Of a stretch of DNA of 64,000 nt, positions 46,460-57,266 are shown piece after piece. The first letter of the stretch is position 1, and every line of letters starts with the position of its first letter. The stretch covers positions 7,598,001 through 7,662,000 of the forward strand of contig WPIO01000005.1 in assembly GCA_009760855.2 (NCBI GenBank), in the 5' to 3' direction. This DNA is from Cristatella mucedo. Taxonomy: Eukaryota; Bryozoa; Phylactolaemata; Cristatellidae. Below the pieces are notes generated by a model, which saw only the letters and a program-made list of their open reading frames with translations, searched no databases and was not told the DNA's origin. Made by a program: the position numbers and the translations under genes.

Positions 46460-48830
46460 ATGCTTATAGTACAACTACGATGGTATAGCAGCAGGAGTTC
46501 GAGAAGGTCACTCTCGCATCCTCCATATGTGCATTTCGGACCACCATATAGTCAAAATTACTGTGAACAAGCCAATCATCTGGTCCTTGTGATCGATGGG
46601 GGCCTGCTCCGTCAAATACGCCGGGCAGCCTCCCCCCCCCCCGGGGCTGCACCGACTGCGGGTCAACGGAACATCTCTTTGACTAATGCCCGGCTAATTT
46701 CTGCTTCCGCTGTCGAACCCTGCGGGCACGTTAAATTTGAAATCTGCCTCAGCTATGAGCCAACTGTAGGGGCTCCCGGCCACTTTGCTCGTGACTGCCC
46801 GCAACCTCCGAGGCACCGCAGTAGCAAGACTGCACGGGCTGCCGCTCCGAGTTTGGAAGGCTTCCCGCCACTTTTGCACACGACTAATCTGATGTTGACG
46901 TCTGCCCCTATGCCAGTACTCGTTGTTGAGGGCCAGATTTCACAGGCGGCGGTCCTGCCGGTCCCCCCACGACGATCCAGGCTCCACCGGCGCCGGCTCT
47001 CGCTCAGCCGGCCTCCTTGATGGCCCCAGTGCTTGACCAGGTGGATCGGTCAGGCGCCTTGTCGTTCTCATCACTCGTCACTCGGCATTACTGGCATGAC
47101 CAGCCTCGTCTTTTCGTCGGGCTTCAAGGCGTTACCCCCCCCCCCCCAGAGCTCACACGCGCCGATTGGCGAGACGCTCTCCATGCTTCGCTCCCCGTTC
47201 TCCTCCTCGGAATCGTCATCGGGCTCAGGACATGTCCCCCTCCCGTCCGGAGGCCTCATCCCGGCCGTTGGTGATCACTCACCTAGCGCGGTTCCCAAGG
47301 CTTTCGTCGTCGCGGCCGTGGGGTGACCTACGCCGGCTGAGCTCATAAGGGCGGAGAAGATTCCGAAATCCCGAGGTGCTGCCGCCGCCTCAGCTCAGAG
47401 CTGCGCTACCGATTCCGAAGCAAAGGCTGTGCAAGCAGCTTCGTCCTCAGCCCTTTTGCAAGCGGTGAACGTTTTCGTGAAAGCCGATGCCCAGACAACC
47501 GGTACGAGCAAGAGAACCAAGTAGGTCCCATGGCATATCCTGCCCCCTGAAGGATGCCTATGCCGCCCCCCCCCCGGCATTTTTTGCTCTCAGTGTTAGC
47601 CCTTTACGTCTACCTAGTGCCCTTACTGTCATCAGCGCTTTAGCCAATGGCATGGGATGTCTACTAACCTCACTCGCCGTCACAATCCTTCGTTTCTCGT
47701 CGCAAACCCACTCTGCCCCTTCTTCTGCTCGTCTGCTTCAGTCTTGAACTAACACTTCCGCAGCTTGATGGTAACAGCCAGCATACCTCCCCCTACGTCC
47801 AGCTCGTTGCTTGACCCGCCTCCCGACTAGTTTCCGTCTCCCTCGACATCGCTAACGGCAGCCGCACCACCTGCTACACAAGCTGCCCCTCCGTCTTTCT
47901 CTGCTTTCTCTGCCTCTTTTCTCTCCTCCTTCCGGGCACACGCCTCCAGGGGAACCGCCGGTTACCGGTTGCCTTCCATCTCGGGCCGCGTGAGCGGAGC
48001 ACTCGTTCGTGCCGCGAATTGACATTTCAAAACTGATAGTTCGCCAGGTTGACTGAAGGCCGGACTTTGGTGGTCCAGTCCGCTCAGGGCAGGCTCAGCT
48101 ATTGCCTGGCCACCGAAAAATTTGAGAGCCACAACCACTTTCAGAGCATGGGTCTCGACCTGCCGTTCCTGGCCTGGCGGTTCGTTCACCGTGCTTGTCT
48201 GGACGCTCTGCCGGTGGGCTCGCTATGAGCCGGTCATACCCTGGAAGGCCAACAACTGCCGCCTCTGCCACCCCGAGACAGAGACCGTCTGCCTCGTTCT
48301 AAGCCACTGCCGGTCGCTGCTACAAGCAATAACGGCTCGCCACAAGCAGGTTCTTGGTTGACTAATCGGGGCGCTTCCGGCCACTTCGCTCTCCTGCCTC
48401 TCAGCAGGTCACGCCTTCCTGCTCGCCCGGATCCGGCTCCCAAGCCAGACCTGGTCATCGGCAACGGCACCGACACGGTCATTGTCGATGTAACGGTGAT
48501 GTTTGATGGCAGAAAGGATACTCTAGTGGTGGCAGCCCAGAAAGAAGGTTTATAAGTGTGAGGCCGTACGGGGGTCTTTCCTGACCGCTGGCTACCGTTC
48601 GGCAGTGGTGAGGCCCTTCGTTGTCGGTGCTCTTGGTGTGGCTGGAGGCCGAATAATGAAGCTTGCAGGGCAGACCTCCGCATTGTGTGCAAGGAACGGG
48701 TGGTGTTGAGGTGGCTGTGCTTCACGGGCGACATATCTGAGTTCCTGTTCCTGAACCGGGAGGCTCGGGTAGCCTCGCGGCCCCGGCAGGGCGGGGTGCC
48801 TCTGGCTAAGATACAAAAATTCTTTAAAAT
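46460..48830 (+). mobile_element. LINE-C copy, gag-like ORF1 to RT C-terminus (decayed)
   Basis: A third non-LTR family. The upstream part has a gag-like region (APGHFARDCPQPP at 46460-47020). The downstream part has the cysteine-histidine motif CRLCHPETETVCLVLSHC (about 48260-48310), then PKPDLVIGNGTDTVIVDVTV and a conserved VVGALG-type end (48480-48650). This order resembles the C-terminus of R2/NeSL-type or RTE-type LINEs. Most of the RT is unreadable between 47.0 and 48.1 kb. C-runs of 8-12 lie at about 46629, 47137 and 47566. Confidence 0.7.
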
Positions 48831-49349
48831 ATTTTATATAGAAATACGTAGACAGTTTCGATTAAGCTGTATCACTATTATCTGGAGCACATTTTAGTGC
48901 ATCACTTATACTGTATTGGCGACAGTGCTTGGTCTGCAACCTATATCCCACCCGGGAGCGTATTGTGTCAGCAGCAGCCGACGCTGCCAAGCCTGCAGCT
49001 AAAGCTGCGTCCGGGCCGGCTACGACGCCTTCGGTCGGCCCTAGTACTCCTCAGCACCAGGTTGGCAGCAGTCTCTTTGGTTGGCTTTAACACCCGCCAG
49101 CAGCCTACCACTACGGTCGGTGAACCTTTCTCCGTATGCTGCTCTGCCCTCACTGGTTTCCGTAGGTGATTACGTTCAGGAGGCATCGGTTTCTCTTGCT
49201 CTCAACTCGGCTTCCTGTCTGCGACGGCAGCACTTTGGTGAATGGTGTTGCCTAGGCAGACTGGGCTGCTACGGCAAATCTGATCCATGGAAACTACCTG
49301 TCAGCTGCTGTCTAGCCCTGGACACCGGTTCCCGGTTTTATGTTATGTA
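48831..49349. other. Unassigned, possibly further LINE-C
   Basis: GC-rich open frames without a clear motif. Confidence 0.4.
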
Positions 49350-49605
49350 TCTCTGTCTGTAACTCCACATAGTCATAAAGACCATGTGGGTGTTACGCAG
49401 GTGAGTTTTGTATTGCGCACTCACAGCCTAAGCGGCTGTCGGTACGCATTCGGTAGCCAACAGACTTCGTCTCACTCAACAAAGAGAAGGTGAGAAGCAT
49501 AGCAGAGTCAGGAGAGAAGTTGAAGTAGTGAGTAGCATGGAAGTAGCAGCTCAGGACCGCTGAAAAGAACAAGAAATAGTCGGCAGTAGGGTAGTTGTCG
49601 TTTAT
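49350..49605 (-). mobile_element. LINE-B 3' end
   Basis: Nearly the same as 9545-9780 (TAACTCCACA..GTCATAAAG, GTGTTACGCAGG, GCACTCACAGCCTAAGCGGC, GGTACGCATTCGGTAGCCAA). It is a 5'-truncated insertion between two LINE-C segments. Confidence 0.88.
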
Positions 49606-49639
49606 GACCAGCTACAGCTCTAGGGGGCTATGCAGCAAC

Positions 49640-51400
49640 TGCCGCACGAATTGTGAATACCCGCTCGGAGTTCCGTCTATTCCCCAACTGGTTGGATGCC
49701 CCTTCCGGCTGGGAAGGAGGAGAAGCAATTTCTTGTCGACCTGCTAGCTCTGTACCCATATATCCATCTGGCGAAGATCATTCAGCCCTCGGCAGCATCT
49801 CCGGCTGTTTTCACATGCCGCTGCCATACGGCTGCCCAGGTGTTAAGCCTCTCCCACAATCTTGCGGCAAATCGCCCTAGCTCATGGTACCTGGGAGACC
49901 GACAGGCATTGGTCGTGTTGACCGACTCAACTTGGATACCTGGATGAGTTCACGTCCAGGGTGCCCCCAGAAGCTCTGCAAAGTGACGGAGGTCACGAAC
50001 CCTTGTCTCTACCACATGGCGCCATCCGATGGACCCATCGTTGTCATGACTATGGACAGACCGATCCCTCCGGTCCTCGTGATCGACGATAAGGCCTGTT
50101 CTGTGCGATATGTGGGGCAGCCTCCGGGCTGTTCCAAGTGCGGCTCGTCGGAGAAGGAATACGAGAAATGCCCAGAGCATGTCTGTCTGCGGTGTCATGC
50201 TCTCGGGCACACCAGGAAAGCGTGCATGCAGCCTCAGCTATGTGCAAAATGCGGAGCTCCTGGCCATTTTGCCCAAGACTCTGACGCCGACCCGAGAGAC
50301 TGTGGAGGAAAGGTGGTAACCGCGGCCTCCCGTTCTCCTGCCCAGGCTTCCTCTCGCTTGGATAGCTTACCGCCACTTCCTTAGGCCGTGGCTGCCCCGC
50401 TATCGGTTCTGCCCGTTGTGGCTACACTAATACTCCCACTGACACTCAGGCTCCACCGGTGATAGCTGCCCCCCATGGCAGCCCTGCTACAGTGCTTGAT
50501 GCGACCGGGCCGACGGGAGACCTGGTGTCATTTAGCTCTTCGCTCGTGCAGTTGTCAATGATGTCCTCGGGAGTGGCTCTGTGCTGTCATCTGGCTCCTC
50601 TCTTGGTGAGGACCTGAGCCGCATCGTCAGCTTCCAGTATCACCATTTTCCTCTGCGAGTTCGCCGTCACCCACGAGAGACTGGGAGCTTGTGCCTGCCT
50701 CCGCCAGTTTTTTCGTCCCTTGAGTCCTTGTCAAGTTTCGAGTGTGCACTCATTGCTACCATGTCATCAATAGGCTCAGATGCGTCCCTTCCGACCTCTG
50801 AGGGTCACTCTTCAGATACTGCACCTGCAGAGACCACCACGCGTGTCGTGGCCGAGGCAGTCTCGGAGGCTAAGTGACCATTTTCAACTTTTATAGCTCA
50901 GAGAGCTATCTCTGCCCTAAGAAGGCTGGGGATGCCTCTGTGATGTCTACTACGGCAAAGGCTGGCGTGGCTAAGCCACCCAGACCATAACCATTTATGC
51001 TTCAGCAACTGTAGCGATACCTCCGCCACCCACCACCTTGGTATGCCCTCAGTCGTGGCCCTTCACCCCCAATGCTTATTCATCATGGCAGTGGCGCTCC
51101 TCCCAGCTGCACTCGTTATTCTCTCAGGTTGCTCATAAACACAGCTCCACGCTCCTCGTCCGATGCCCGCTCTGCCTCTTCGTCTGCTTATCCGCGGCGG
51201 TACTCAGCAAACACCTTTGCAACACACAGCACACCTCGTTGGTAGAAGAACTTCCTCATCCCCTGGCATCTAGCTTGACTCGGGACGCGCCCCAGTCTCC
51301 CTCCAACATCGTTGACGGCATCCTCTCGCATTGCTCTACGTGCCACTCCATCTGAGACCCCTCGCCCTACCTCGGTATAAACGCCCATGTTTCATCGGTG
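49640..51400 (+). mobile_element. Second LINE-C copy, zinc-knuckle ORF1
   Basis: The open frame 49884-50384 has PIPPVLVIDDKACSVRYVG followed by a Cys-rich block: CSKCG, CLRCHALGHTRKAC (a CX2CX4HX4C knuckle) and CAKCGAPGHFAQ. The LVID and APGHFA pieces also occur at 46570-46800, tying the two copies together. The part after 50880 is Ser/Pro-rich and then unreadable. A gag of LTR origin is an alternative, less likely because the other copy ends like a non-LTR element. Confidence 0.7.
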
Positions 51401-52049
51401 CCTGTACCTTAGCCTACGGGACAGGTTTCACCGAGTCCTACAGATGCTCCGCATTCGCCTCGCGAGTTTGTCGATCTATGGCTGCCCAGTGGACATGCCA
51501 GCGTGCGGGCAATCAATTAGCACGGCTTAGTGGTCTCAGCCCTTCTCCTAAGCACGGACTGCTTGTCGTTTTCCCAATGAATAGTCAAGGATCACGAGCG
51601 AAGGCACAGCGGAACTCGTCCTGAGCCTCACCGTCTCAACTGGACCGCTCTGCACCCGGCGGTCAACGGTCCTGTGACGCGAGATGGGCCTCGCATTTGC
51701 AACGCGTCTATGCATCCAACCGAACCAAGGCCTTCAGCGAGATCATGCTTCCAGCGTCAACGTACTTCACGAGTGACCTAGCAGCTGAGAGGCCGAGTGA
51801 GTCGCAGGCTCGGCCTGTTGACAATAAACGTCTGCAGACTCCACTCGCCCGGATCATACCTTCTCACCTGGCTCAGAAATTCAACCTTATGTCTCCACTA
51901 TAGGAGGAGGACGTCGCTATAGCAATTGGACGCATTGCGAACTAGCAGAGCACGTTTATTGGCAACCACCTTATGTCGGTTTTCGGACCGCATCATCAAC
52001 GAGGCCTCTCCTGACTGGTCACGTTGTTGTGGATATGCCCGGTTGCTCT
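51401..52049. other. Unassigned coding traces
   Basis: Plus-strand open stretches (51331-51624, 51697-51903) without a recognised domain. They may be the RT start of LINE-C. Confidence 0.35.
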
Positions 52050-54062
52050 GCTAGCACACCTTCAATCCAAATAGGAACAGTCTCATTTTCAAAGATCTAG
52101 CCTTCGGACTGGCTTTACCACTCTGCCTGACCTTTTCTTGTCGTTTGATCTTGAGAGGTGTGCATCTCATTGGTAATACTTTGAGACTTTTCTTGAACTG
52201 CAGGTTTAGGGTTCGGTAGATGTAGGAAAGTGCCAGGAGGCTCACTGTTGGTGAGCTGTAGATCGGTGTCAAACGGTCGAAGATGCCTTCTGTTCCGCTG
52301 AAGTTTCTCCCATTACCGGTCTGCACGACAAACGACCAAGGTGTACCTGCTTGAGCTGTCACCGTTGCATGCGTGTTCCAGCTGTTTTCACCTTTAGTCC
52401 GCACTAATACCTATTAGCCGGGTTGAAGAGGTGGAAGTGGGCGAGCAGAATAATGGCGATCGTGGTTGTGCTGTTGAAGCTCTTTTGCACGGTCCTCGTA
52501 GAGTTCACCGTCTCTTTTGCCGACCATTTTGGTTCGACATGCCGAGAGAGCACAGGCAACGTCGTCCTAATCTGTCATCCCATGATCAGCTGTGCCGGGT
52601 TGAAGCCTGTAGATGTGCAAGGCGTCTACCACTGAATCATTAATGCGAGGCACGGATCAGGCTGGCTCGCGAGAGATTTGAAAGTCTGCACAGTTCTTAC
52701 CACTTCTCAGTTCGATTGTGGAAAATGTGGGCTGGTCATAACGTGCTTGAACCCATATCGTCTTTCGAAATCAAAAAATTCGTGAGTGGAAAATTGTGGA
52801 TCATTGTCAGACCGCAATGACTCTGGTATGCCCTAGCGAGCAAATATGACCTGCTGTTTGGCCACCACTTCTTTAGTCGTCGATTTTGATAATGGAGTGA
52901 TTTCAATATATCGGGAGTAAAAGTCGATTACAATCAGATGCTGTCGTCCCTCGTGTTCGAAGAGATCGGCAGTGACTTGTTGCCAAGGAACACTGGGCAA
53001 CGGGGTAGGGATGAGTGGCTCATGCAGTTGTCTCCTCTGGTTCTTTTGAAAAAAGCTGCAAGAATTGACAAATGTCTAAACGTCTTGGCTAATACCTGGC
53101 CAGTATACACACGACCTTGCTCGGACCCTAAATTTGGCCACCCCCTGGTGGCAATCTTGGATCCACTGCAACAGAAAAGCCTGAAGACTTTTAGGGATAT
53201 ATATGTGATCGTTGTACAGTAGCAAACCATTCGACACAGAAATATGGCTACTTATGGCGAAGTACTTCCTAAAGTTTTCAAGTGGGCCCTTGCTCAATTT
53301 AGGCCACCCTGTCAGCATAAACTTTATGACAGCCTGTAGCTCACTGTCGTCAGCGGTAGCCTACTTTACTTCACTCAAGCAAGCTACTGAAAGCGATTTA
53401 GAAACAATGGTGTCTACGTAGAGCTGAACGGCTTCGGCTTGGTCGTGTTCCTCACTCCTACGTAGTAGTGCTCTTGGCAACGTATTAGCTATCACCAGGG
53501 TCTTCCCAGGCACATACACGGCGAAAGGCAAACCAAAGGAACTGACTGAATTTCTCGCACGCCCACACCACCGCAAGACACTCTTTTTTATCTGAGTGTA
53601 TCAAGTTTCGGCGCCAGACAATATGCGGGATGCAAATGCGACAGGTCGCACATCTTTCGCTCCCGATCCATGGCACTGCAGTAGAATGGCACTTAGACCA
53701 TAGCTACTGGCATCGGCACTGACAATCACTGACTTTTGCTGGTCAAAATAAGCCAACACTGGACCTTTAGTCAAAATCAGCTTTGCTTCCAGTTCTGCTT
53801 TCTTCTGGTTAGGCCCCAAGTACCATACTAAGTCAGACGAGAGGAGATCGTTCAGCGGTTTAAAGACCGTGGTGAGATTAGGCGCAACCGGCCGAGGTAT
53901 TTCATTATACCAACGCATATCTTTAGCTTTGCTATGTTGGTTGGATCAGGAAGGTTTAGGGTGGCTTCTATTTTTTCGTCTGACGGCCGGATGACGCTGG
54001 CATCAATCATATGCCCTAAGAATGTCAAAGTGGGCTGGTCGAATGTACACTTGTCTCCAAGC
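52050..54062 (-). mobile_element. Ty3/gypsy LTR-retrotransposon pol fossil
   Basis: Minus-strand pol remnant in the usual order: end of RT (FLGHMIDASVIRPSDEKIEA, about 53950-54055), RNase H (KSVIVSADASSYGLSAILLQ), the H2C2 integrase head, integrase core traces and a C-terminal PWSFVVQTGNGRNF block (about 52300). Broken, with roughly half a dozen breaks. The gag, protease and front of RT are missing and no LTR is seen. The truncated end abuts the Polinton-like element. Confidence 0.88.
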
Positions 54063-54232
54063 TAGGTTCGGTTGGCTGGGACCGAGCGGCTATAATGAGG
54101 GTTGATGATAGGAATATTCCCTTTTACGACATCGTCTAATTTTTCTCCAACCTCGGTTTCACCATCGGTTGTCAAAATATTACCCCATATCGTAAAAGAA
54201 AACATTCTATCATCACTAAATTATATGTTTTT

Positions 54233-54580
54233 TTAATATCTCTGTATTCTAGCTTGCTTAACTAAACCAATCTCAATAACATCAGAAGGACTAGGTGTTC
54301 TAAATCCTGCGTAACTTAGAACAGGATAACTAATATCGAATGTTATTACTTTTTTATCCATTTCTTCTGTGATAGCAAGGTTTCTTATACAATTACTTAA
54401 CATCAACATGTAATCACCTTCAACACCTGAATAAGGTAAATTAAGTAAATTAGAAGGAAGAAAGTTTGGTGAGTATAACCTATGATAGCGGTTAGTAATT
54501 AAATTATCATATTCTGTAGACAAATTTTCCACCGTTATAGATACTGTTGATGTAATAGTTCTATAAGGTATTCTATTCAT
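54233..54580 (-). CDS. Polinton part: end of the tail-fibre block, unknown domain
   Basis: A 115-residue open stretch, Asn/Ser/Tyr-rich with short beta-like segments and no motif I know. Its position after the repeat proteins suggests the C-terminal receptor-binding or capping part of a fibre. Inference only. Confidence 0.5.
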   Translation of the reverse strand: MNRIPYRTITSTVSITVENLSTEYDNLITNRYHRLYSPNFLPSNLLNLPYSGVEGDYMLMLSNCIRNLAITEEMDKKVITFDISYPVLSYAGFRTPSPSDVIEIGLVKQARIQRY

Positions 54581-54705
54581 ATTATCGTCTTTTAGAAGGA
54601 ACGATTTATTTTCAGCCGTTCTTCCATAGACACTGTAATAAGTGTCATCATTAACAATGTTAGTATTATCATTATTTATTCTGTTGATGTCTCTTATTTT
54701 TATTG

Positions 54706-55326
54706 CTATCTTTGAGTAGAGGGGTTTTTTAAGTTAATGTCAGATAGTTTTGCTAGTGTTGTGTCAGTGGTGTTGTTAAATAAATTAAGAACACTTGTAG
54801 CTCCTATTATTCCTTCAACAATCAATGACTCGTGGTTAAAAAGTCTATTTGTTCTTAAAAACGTTGAATAAGCTCTTTCTCTTGTGTATAAACAGTCAGT
54901 GGTGTTATTAGCAATTAATCTATCTACTTCTAGTGTTCCATCTATTGCTTGTCCTCCTTCTGTTCCAACCTTTGTATCAAGATACTTTTTTGTAAATGAA
55001 TCGTTTCCATTCACTGGATAACTTATGTTTACATATTTCTTTGACCTAGCAGATAAATCTCCTTTTACAAAATCATCAGAGTCTTTTAGAATATAATTAT
55101 TATCAGCAAACGTTTTACTTACGACGTCTAAGTCACTAATAGTAGAACCAACATTTGCTATTCTATTTTTAACAAGATTTAGAGTTCCATTCATTTCTAA
55201 TAATCTTCTGCTAAGCATTTTTTTCGTTGTTGCTATATAAACAAAGATATTTAATTCTTTATCAAATAAGTTTGAGCCAGATATAAAAGTTGATGATTGA
55301 ACAAGTTTTTTATTTGCATCAAGCAC
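54706..55326 (-). CDS. Polinton part: tail-fibre-like repeat protein segment
   Basis: 206 residues with units of the phage tail-fibre type: DFVKGDLSARSKKYVNISYP, then GNDSFTKKYLDTKV, then DGTLEVDRLI. Each unit is a short beta segment, a Pro/Asn turn and an xKxYLD motif. These repeats are known from trimeric phage fibres. A capsid-surface fibre is the likely role here. Confidence 0.7.
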   Translation of the reverse strand: MLDANKKLVQSSTFISGSNLFDKELNIFVYIATTKKMLSRRLLEMNGTLNLVKNRIANVGSTISDLDVVSKTFADNNYILKDSDDFVKGDLSARSKKYVNISYPVNGNDSFTKKYLDTKVGTEGGQAIDGTLEVDRLIANNTTDCLYTRERAYSTFLRTNRLFNHESLIVEGIIGATSVLNLFNNTTDTTLAKLSDINLKNPSTQR

Positions 55327-55358
55327 ATACCCACCATATAACTGGTCTTGTAATGGAA

Positions 55359-56033
55359 CTAATGTTTCTGGAAGAGATTGTAATATGCCTTTTTTCCAGT
55401 TGTATATTCATACAATGTTGTAACAACAAACAAACCTCTTGGAATGGTAGTATCAGCTAAAGTAGAGATCCATCGACCATTAATTGTTTTTCCATATAAA
55501 GATGTTGTTAAAGACCCATCAACTGTTGGTCTAAAACGTATAACAGTAACATTCCCATCTGATATTCTGTTTAGATAGCTAAAGTTTACACCATCGGTAG
55601 GATTAACAGGGTCGTTTTCTAAAAAGATAGAGTACCCATTCATATATAAATTTCCATTAAGAGTTCCACCTGTCAGTTTAAGGAAGTTAGAATCCACATA
55701 CGATTTATTTGGAATATCACTATCAGAATTAGGAGGTCCTCGAACAGATACATTCCCATTTACGGTTAGTGTTCCATTAATAGTTCCACCAGTCTTCGAT
55801 AATTTGCTGTCTGCATAGTCTTTAGTTGCAGCATCACTAGGGTTTACAGGATTTGCTAGTTCTATTAACTTATAATTTTTCATATCGACATCTCCATCAG
55901 CCATAGTTCCTCTTGATACTTTGGTAACGAAATTGGTATCTATATACTTTCTATTTACTGCATCTCCAACATCAACAGGATCACCTAAATCCTTTATTAA
56001 GTTTCCATTCATACCTAAACTACCAGTAAGCAC
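55359..56033 (-). CDS. Polinton part: tail-fibre-like protein, four clear repeats
   Basis: 224 residues with four units of about 37 residues. Examples are MNGNLIKDLGDPVDVGDAVN then RKYIDTNF, LIELANPVNPSDAATKDYAD, and GGTLNGNLYMNGYS then DPVNPTDG. The pattern (MNGNxIxxLxDPVxxxDAxxKxYxD) is the one well known from bacteriophage tail fibres and collar proteins. The last about 70 residues (from SDGNVTVIRF) are non-repetitive and may form a tip domain. This is the best-preserved fibre segment. Confidence 0.8.
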   Translation of the reverse strand: MLTGSLGMNGNLIKDLGDPVDVGDAVNRKYIDTNFVTKVSRGTMADGDVDMKNYKLIELANPVNPSDAATKDYADSKLSKTGGTINGTLTVNGNVSVRGPPNSDSDIPNKSYVDSNFLKLTGGTLNGNLYMNGYSIFLENDPVNPTDGVNFSYLNRISDGNVTVIRFRPTVDGSLTTSLYGKTINGRWISTLADTTIPRGLFVVTTLYEYTTGKKAYYNLFQKH

Positions 56034-56165
56034 ATCACCCCTTTTTAATGTAATTTGTTATACCAATTCCTCTTCTTTTTGGTCTGAACATTTCTATGCA
56101 ATAGTAAAAAGAAAATCAATGTAATTTATTCCACTTGCAGCAGTAAATTTATCGATAGCATATCA

Positions 56166-56849
56166 TCACGTTCCATCTATATTAATTATTAAAACTAGAG
56201 TACCACTAACTCTATATGTTGATTCACTTGTTAACTCTACGTAAGAGTTTGTTTTATCAGTTACGTACATAACTCCACTAACCATTGCAAAGTTTGTTAG
56301 TACTCCTGGAAAGAATGTTTTAAGATTAGTATTGTATGCAACAACTTTTACAGTAGCCGCAACAACAGGTATATCACCAGGTGTGAGTTGTTGGGATTGA
56401 AATTTGTTTCCTGTACTACCATTAGCCGTAATACTTAAACCAAGCATATCAAGATAAAATACGATTGGATAGGTAGCAGAGCTTGCTCCAAAATACCTAA
56501 ATGGTATTTGTTTATTATTATTTATATACTGCTTGGTCACAGTATCAGAGTCTTTTAAGTTAGTAATAATCTTTTCTCCCATATTCATACTTTCTGTTGC
56601 TTTACCTTGAAACACCTGTGTCATATTTTTTAAGAGTCCATAGTTTATTACTTTATAAGGCCTTAAATCACTGTATACAGTCCCGTCAGCAGAGTTACCT
56701 GATATACCGAAAACATTTTTAAAATTCAACTGCGACATCTTTCCATTAGTCTTTGAAAGAAACCCTGACATACTTGAAACAGTTGCTAAGTCACCTATAA
56801 AATTTGTAGCAACACTTCCTCCAAAGTTTAAACTAAAACCATAGCTCAA
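56166..56849 (-). CDS. Polinton part: fibre-like protein with tip domain
   Basis: 227 residues. The N-terminal half has two or three fibre repeats (SKTNGKMSQLNFKNVFG; NMGEKIITNLKDSDTVTKQY). The C-terminal half (from FRYFGASSATYPIVFYLD) is a beta-rich globular domain. Same strand as the other fibre segments, next to the divergent plus-strand capsid genes. Confidence 0.7.
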   Translation of the reverse strand: MSYGFSLNFGGSVATNFIGDLATVSSMSGFLSKTNGKMSQLNFKNVFGISGNSADGTVYSDLRPYKVINYGLLKNMTQVFQGKATESMNMGEKIITNLKDSDTVTKQYINNNKQIPFRYFGASSATYPIVFYLDMLGLSITANGSTGNKFQSQQLTPGDIPVVAATVKVVAYNTNLKTFFPGVLTNFAMVSGVMYVTDKTNSYVELTSESTYRVSGTLVLIINIDGT

Positions 56850-56969
56850 ATTTATTGCATCACCATCATTAAGAGGTATCCTAAGTTGGTTACTCTATTT
56901 CCGTTAGCGTTAAGATCACCGTAAATAGAACCATTAATCTTTCTAACTTTTTCCATTCACTTATAATAT

Positions 56970-57266
56970 ATGAAGAATAAAAAAGGAAAAGGTGTTGATA
57001 GTACAAAAGAAGGAATTGATACAACTAAGGAAGTGGTTTCAGGTATTACAACAGCAACGGAAGCAGGTTCTAAAGCAGTTATAAAGATAGTACCTAAAGT
57101 TGCTATGAAGCTGTTCTTACAGGCCTCAAACAAGATTGCAAAGATCGTTCCAAAGGTATTACAATCGTTTAAAGTTATTGGAACAACTACAAAAGCTCTA
57201 GGAGGATTTCTATCAGGAGTAACAGGAATAGTAGATCTTGGTTTGTTTACAAAAAAAAATGTTTGA
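56970..57266 (+). CDS. Polinton part: small Lys-rich helical protein
   Basis: 98 residues, Lys/Thr/Ala-rich with amphipathic segments (TTATEAGSKAVIKIVPKVAM) and a GGFLSGVTG patch. It overlaps the start of the next gene by four bases, which suggests co-expression. It may be a core or membrane-active minor protein. Not recognised by family. Confidence 0.5.
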   Translation: MKNKKGKGVDSTKEGIDTTKEVVSGITTATEAGSKAVIKIVPKVAMKLFLQASNKIAKIVPKVLQSFKVIGTTTKALGGFLSGVTGIVDLGLFTKKNV

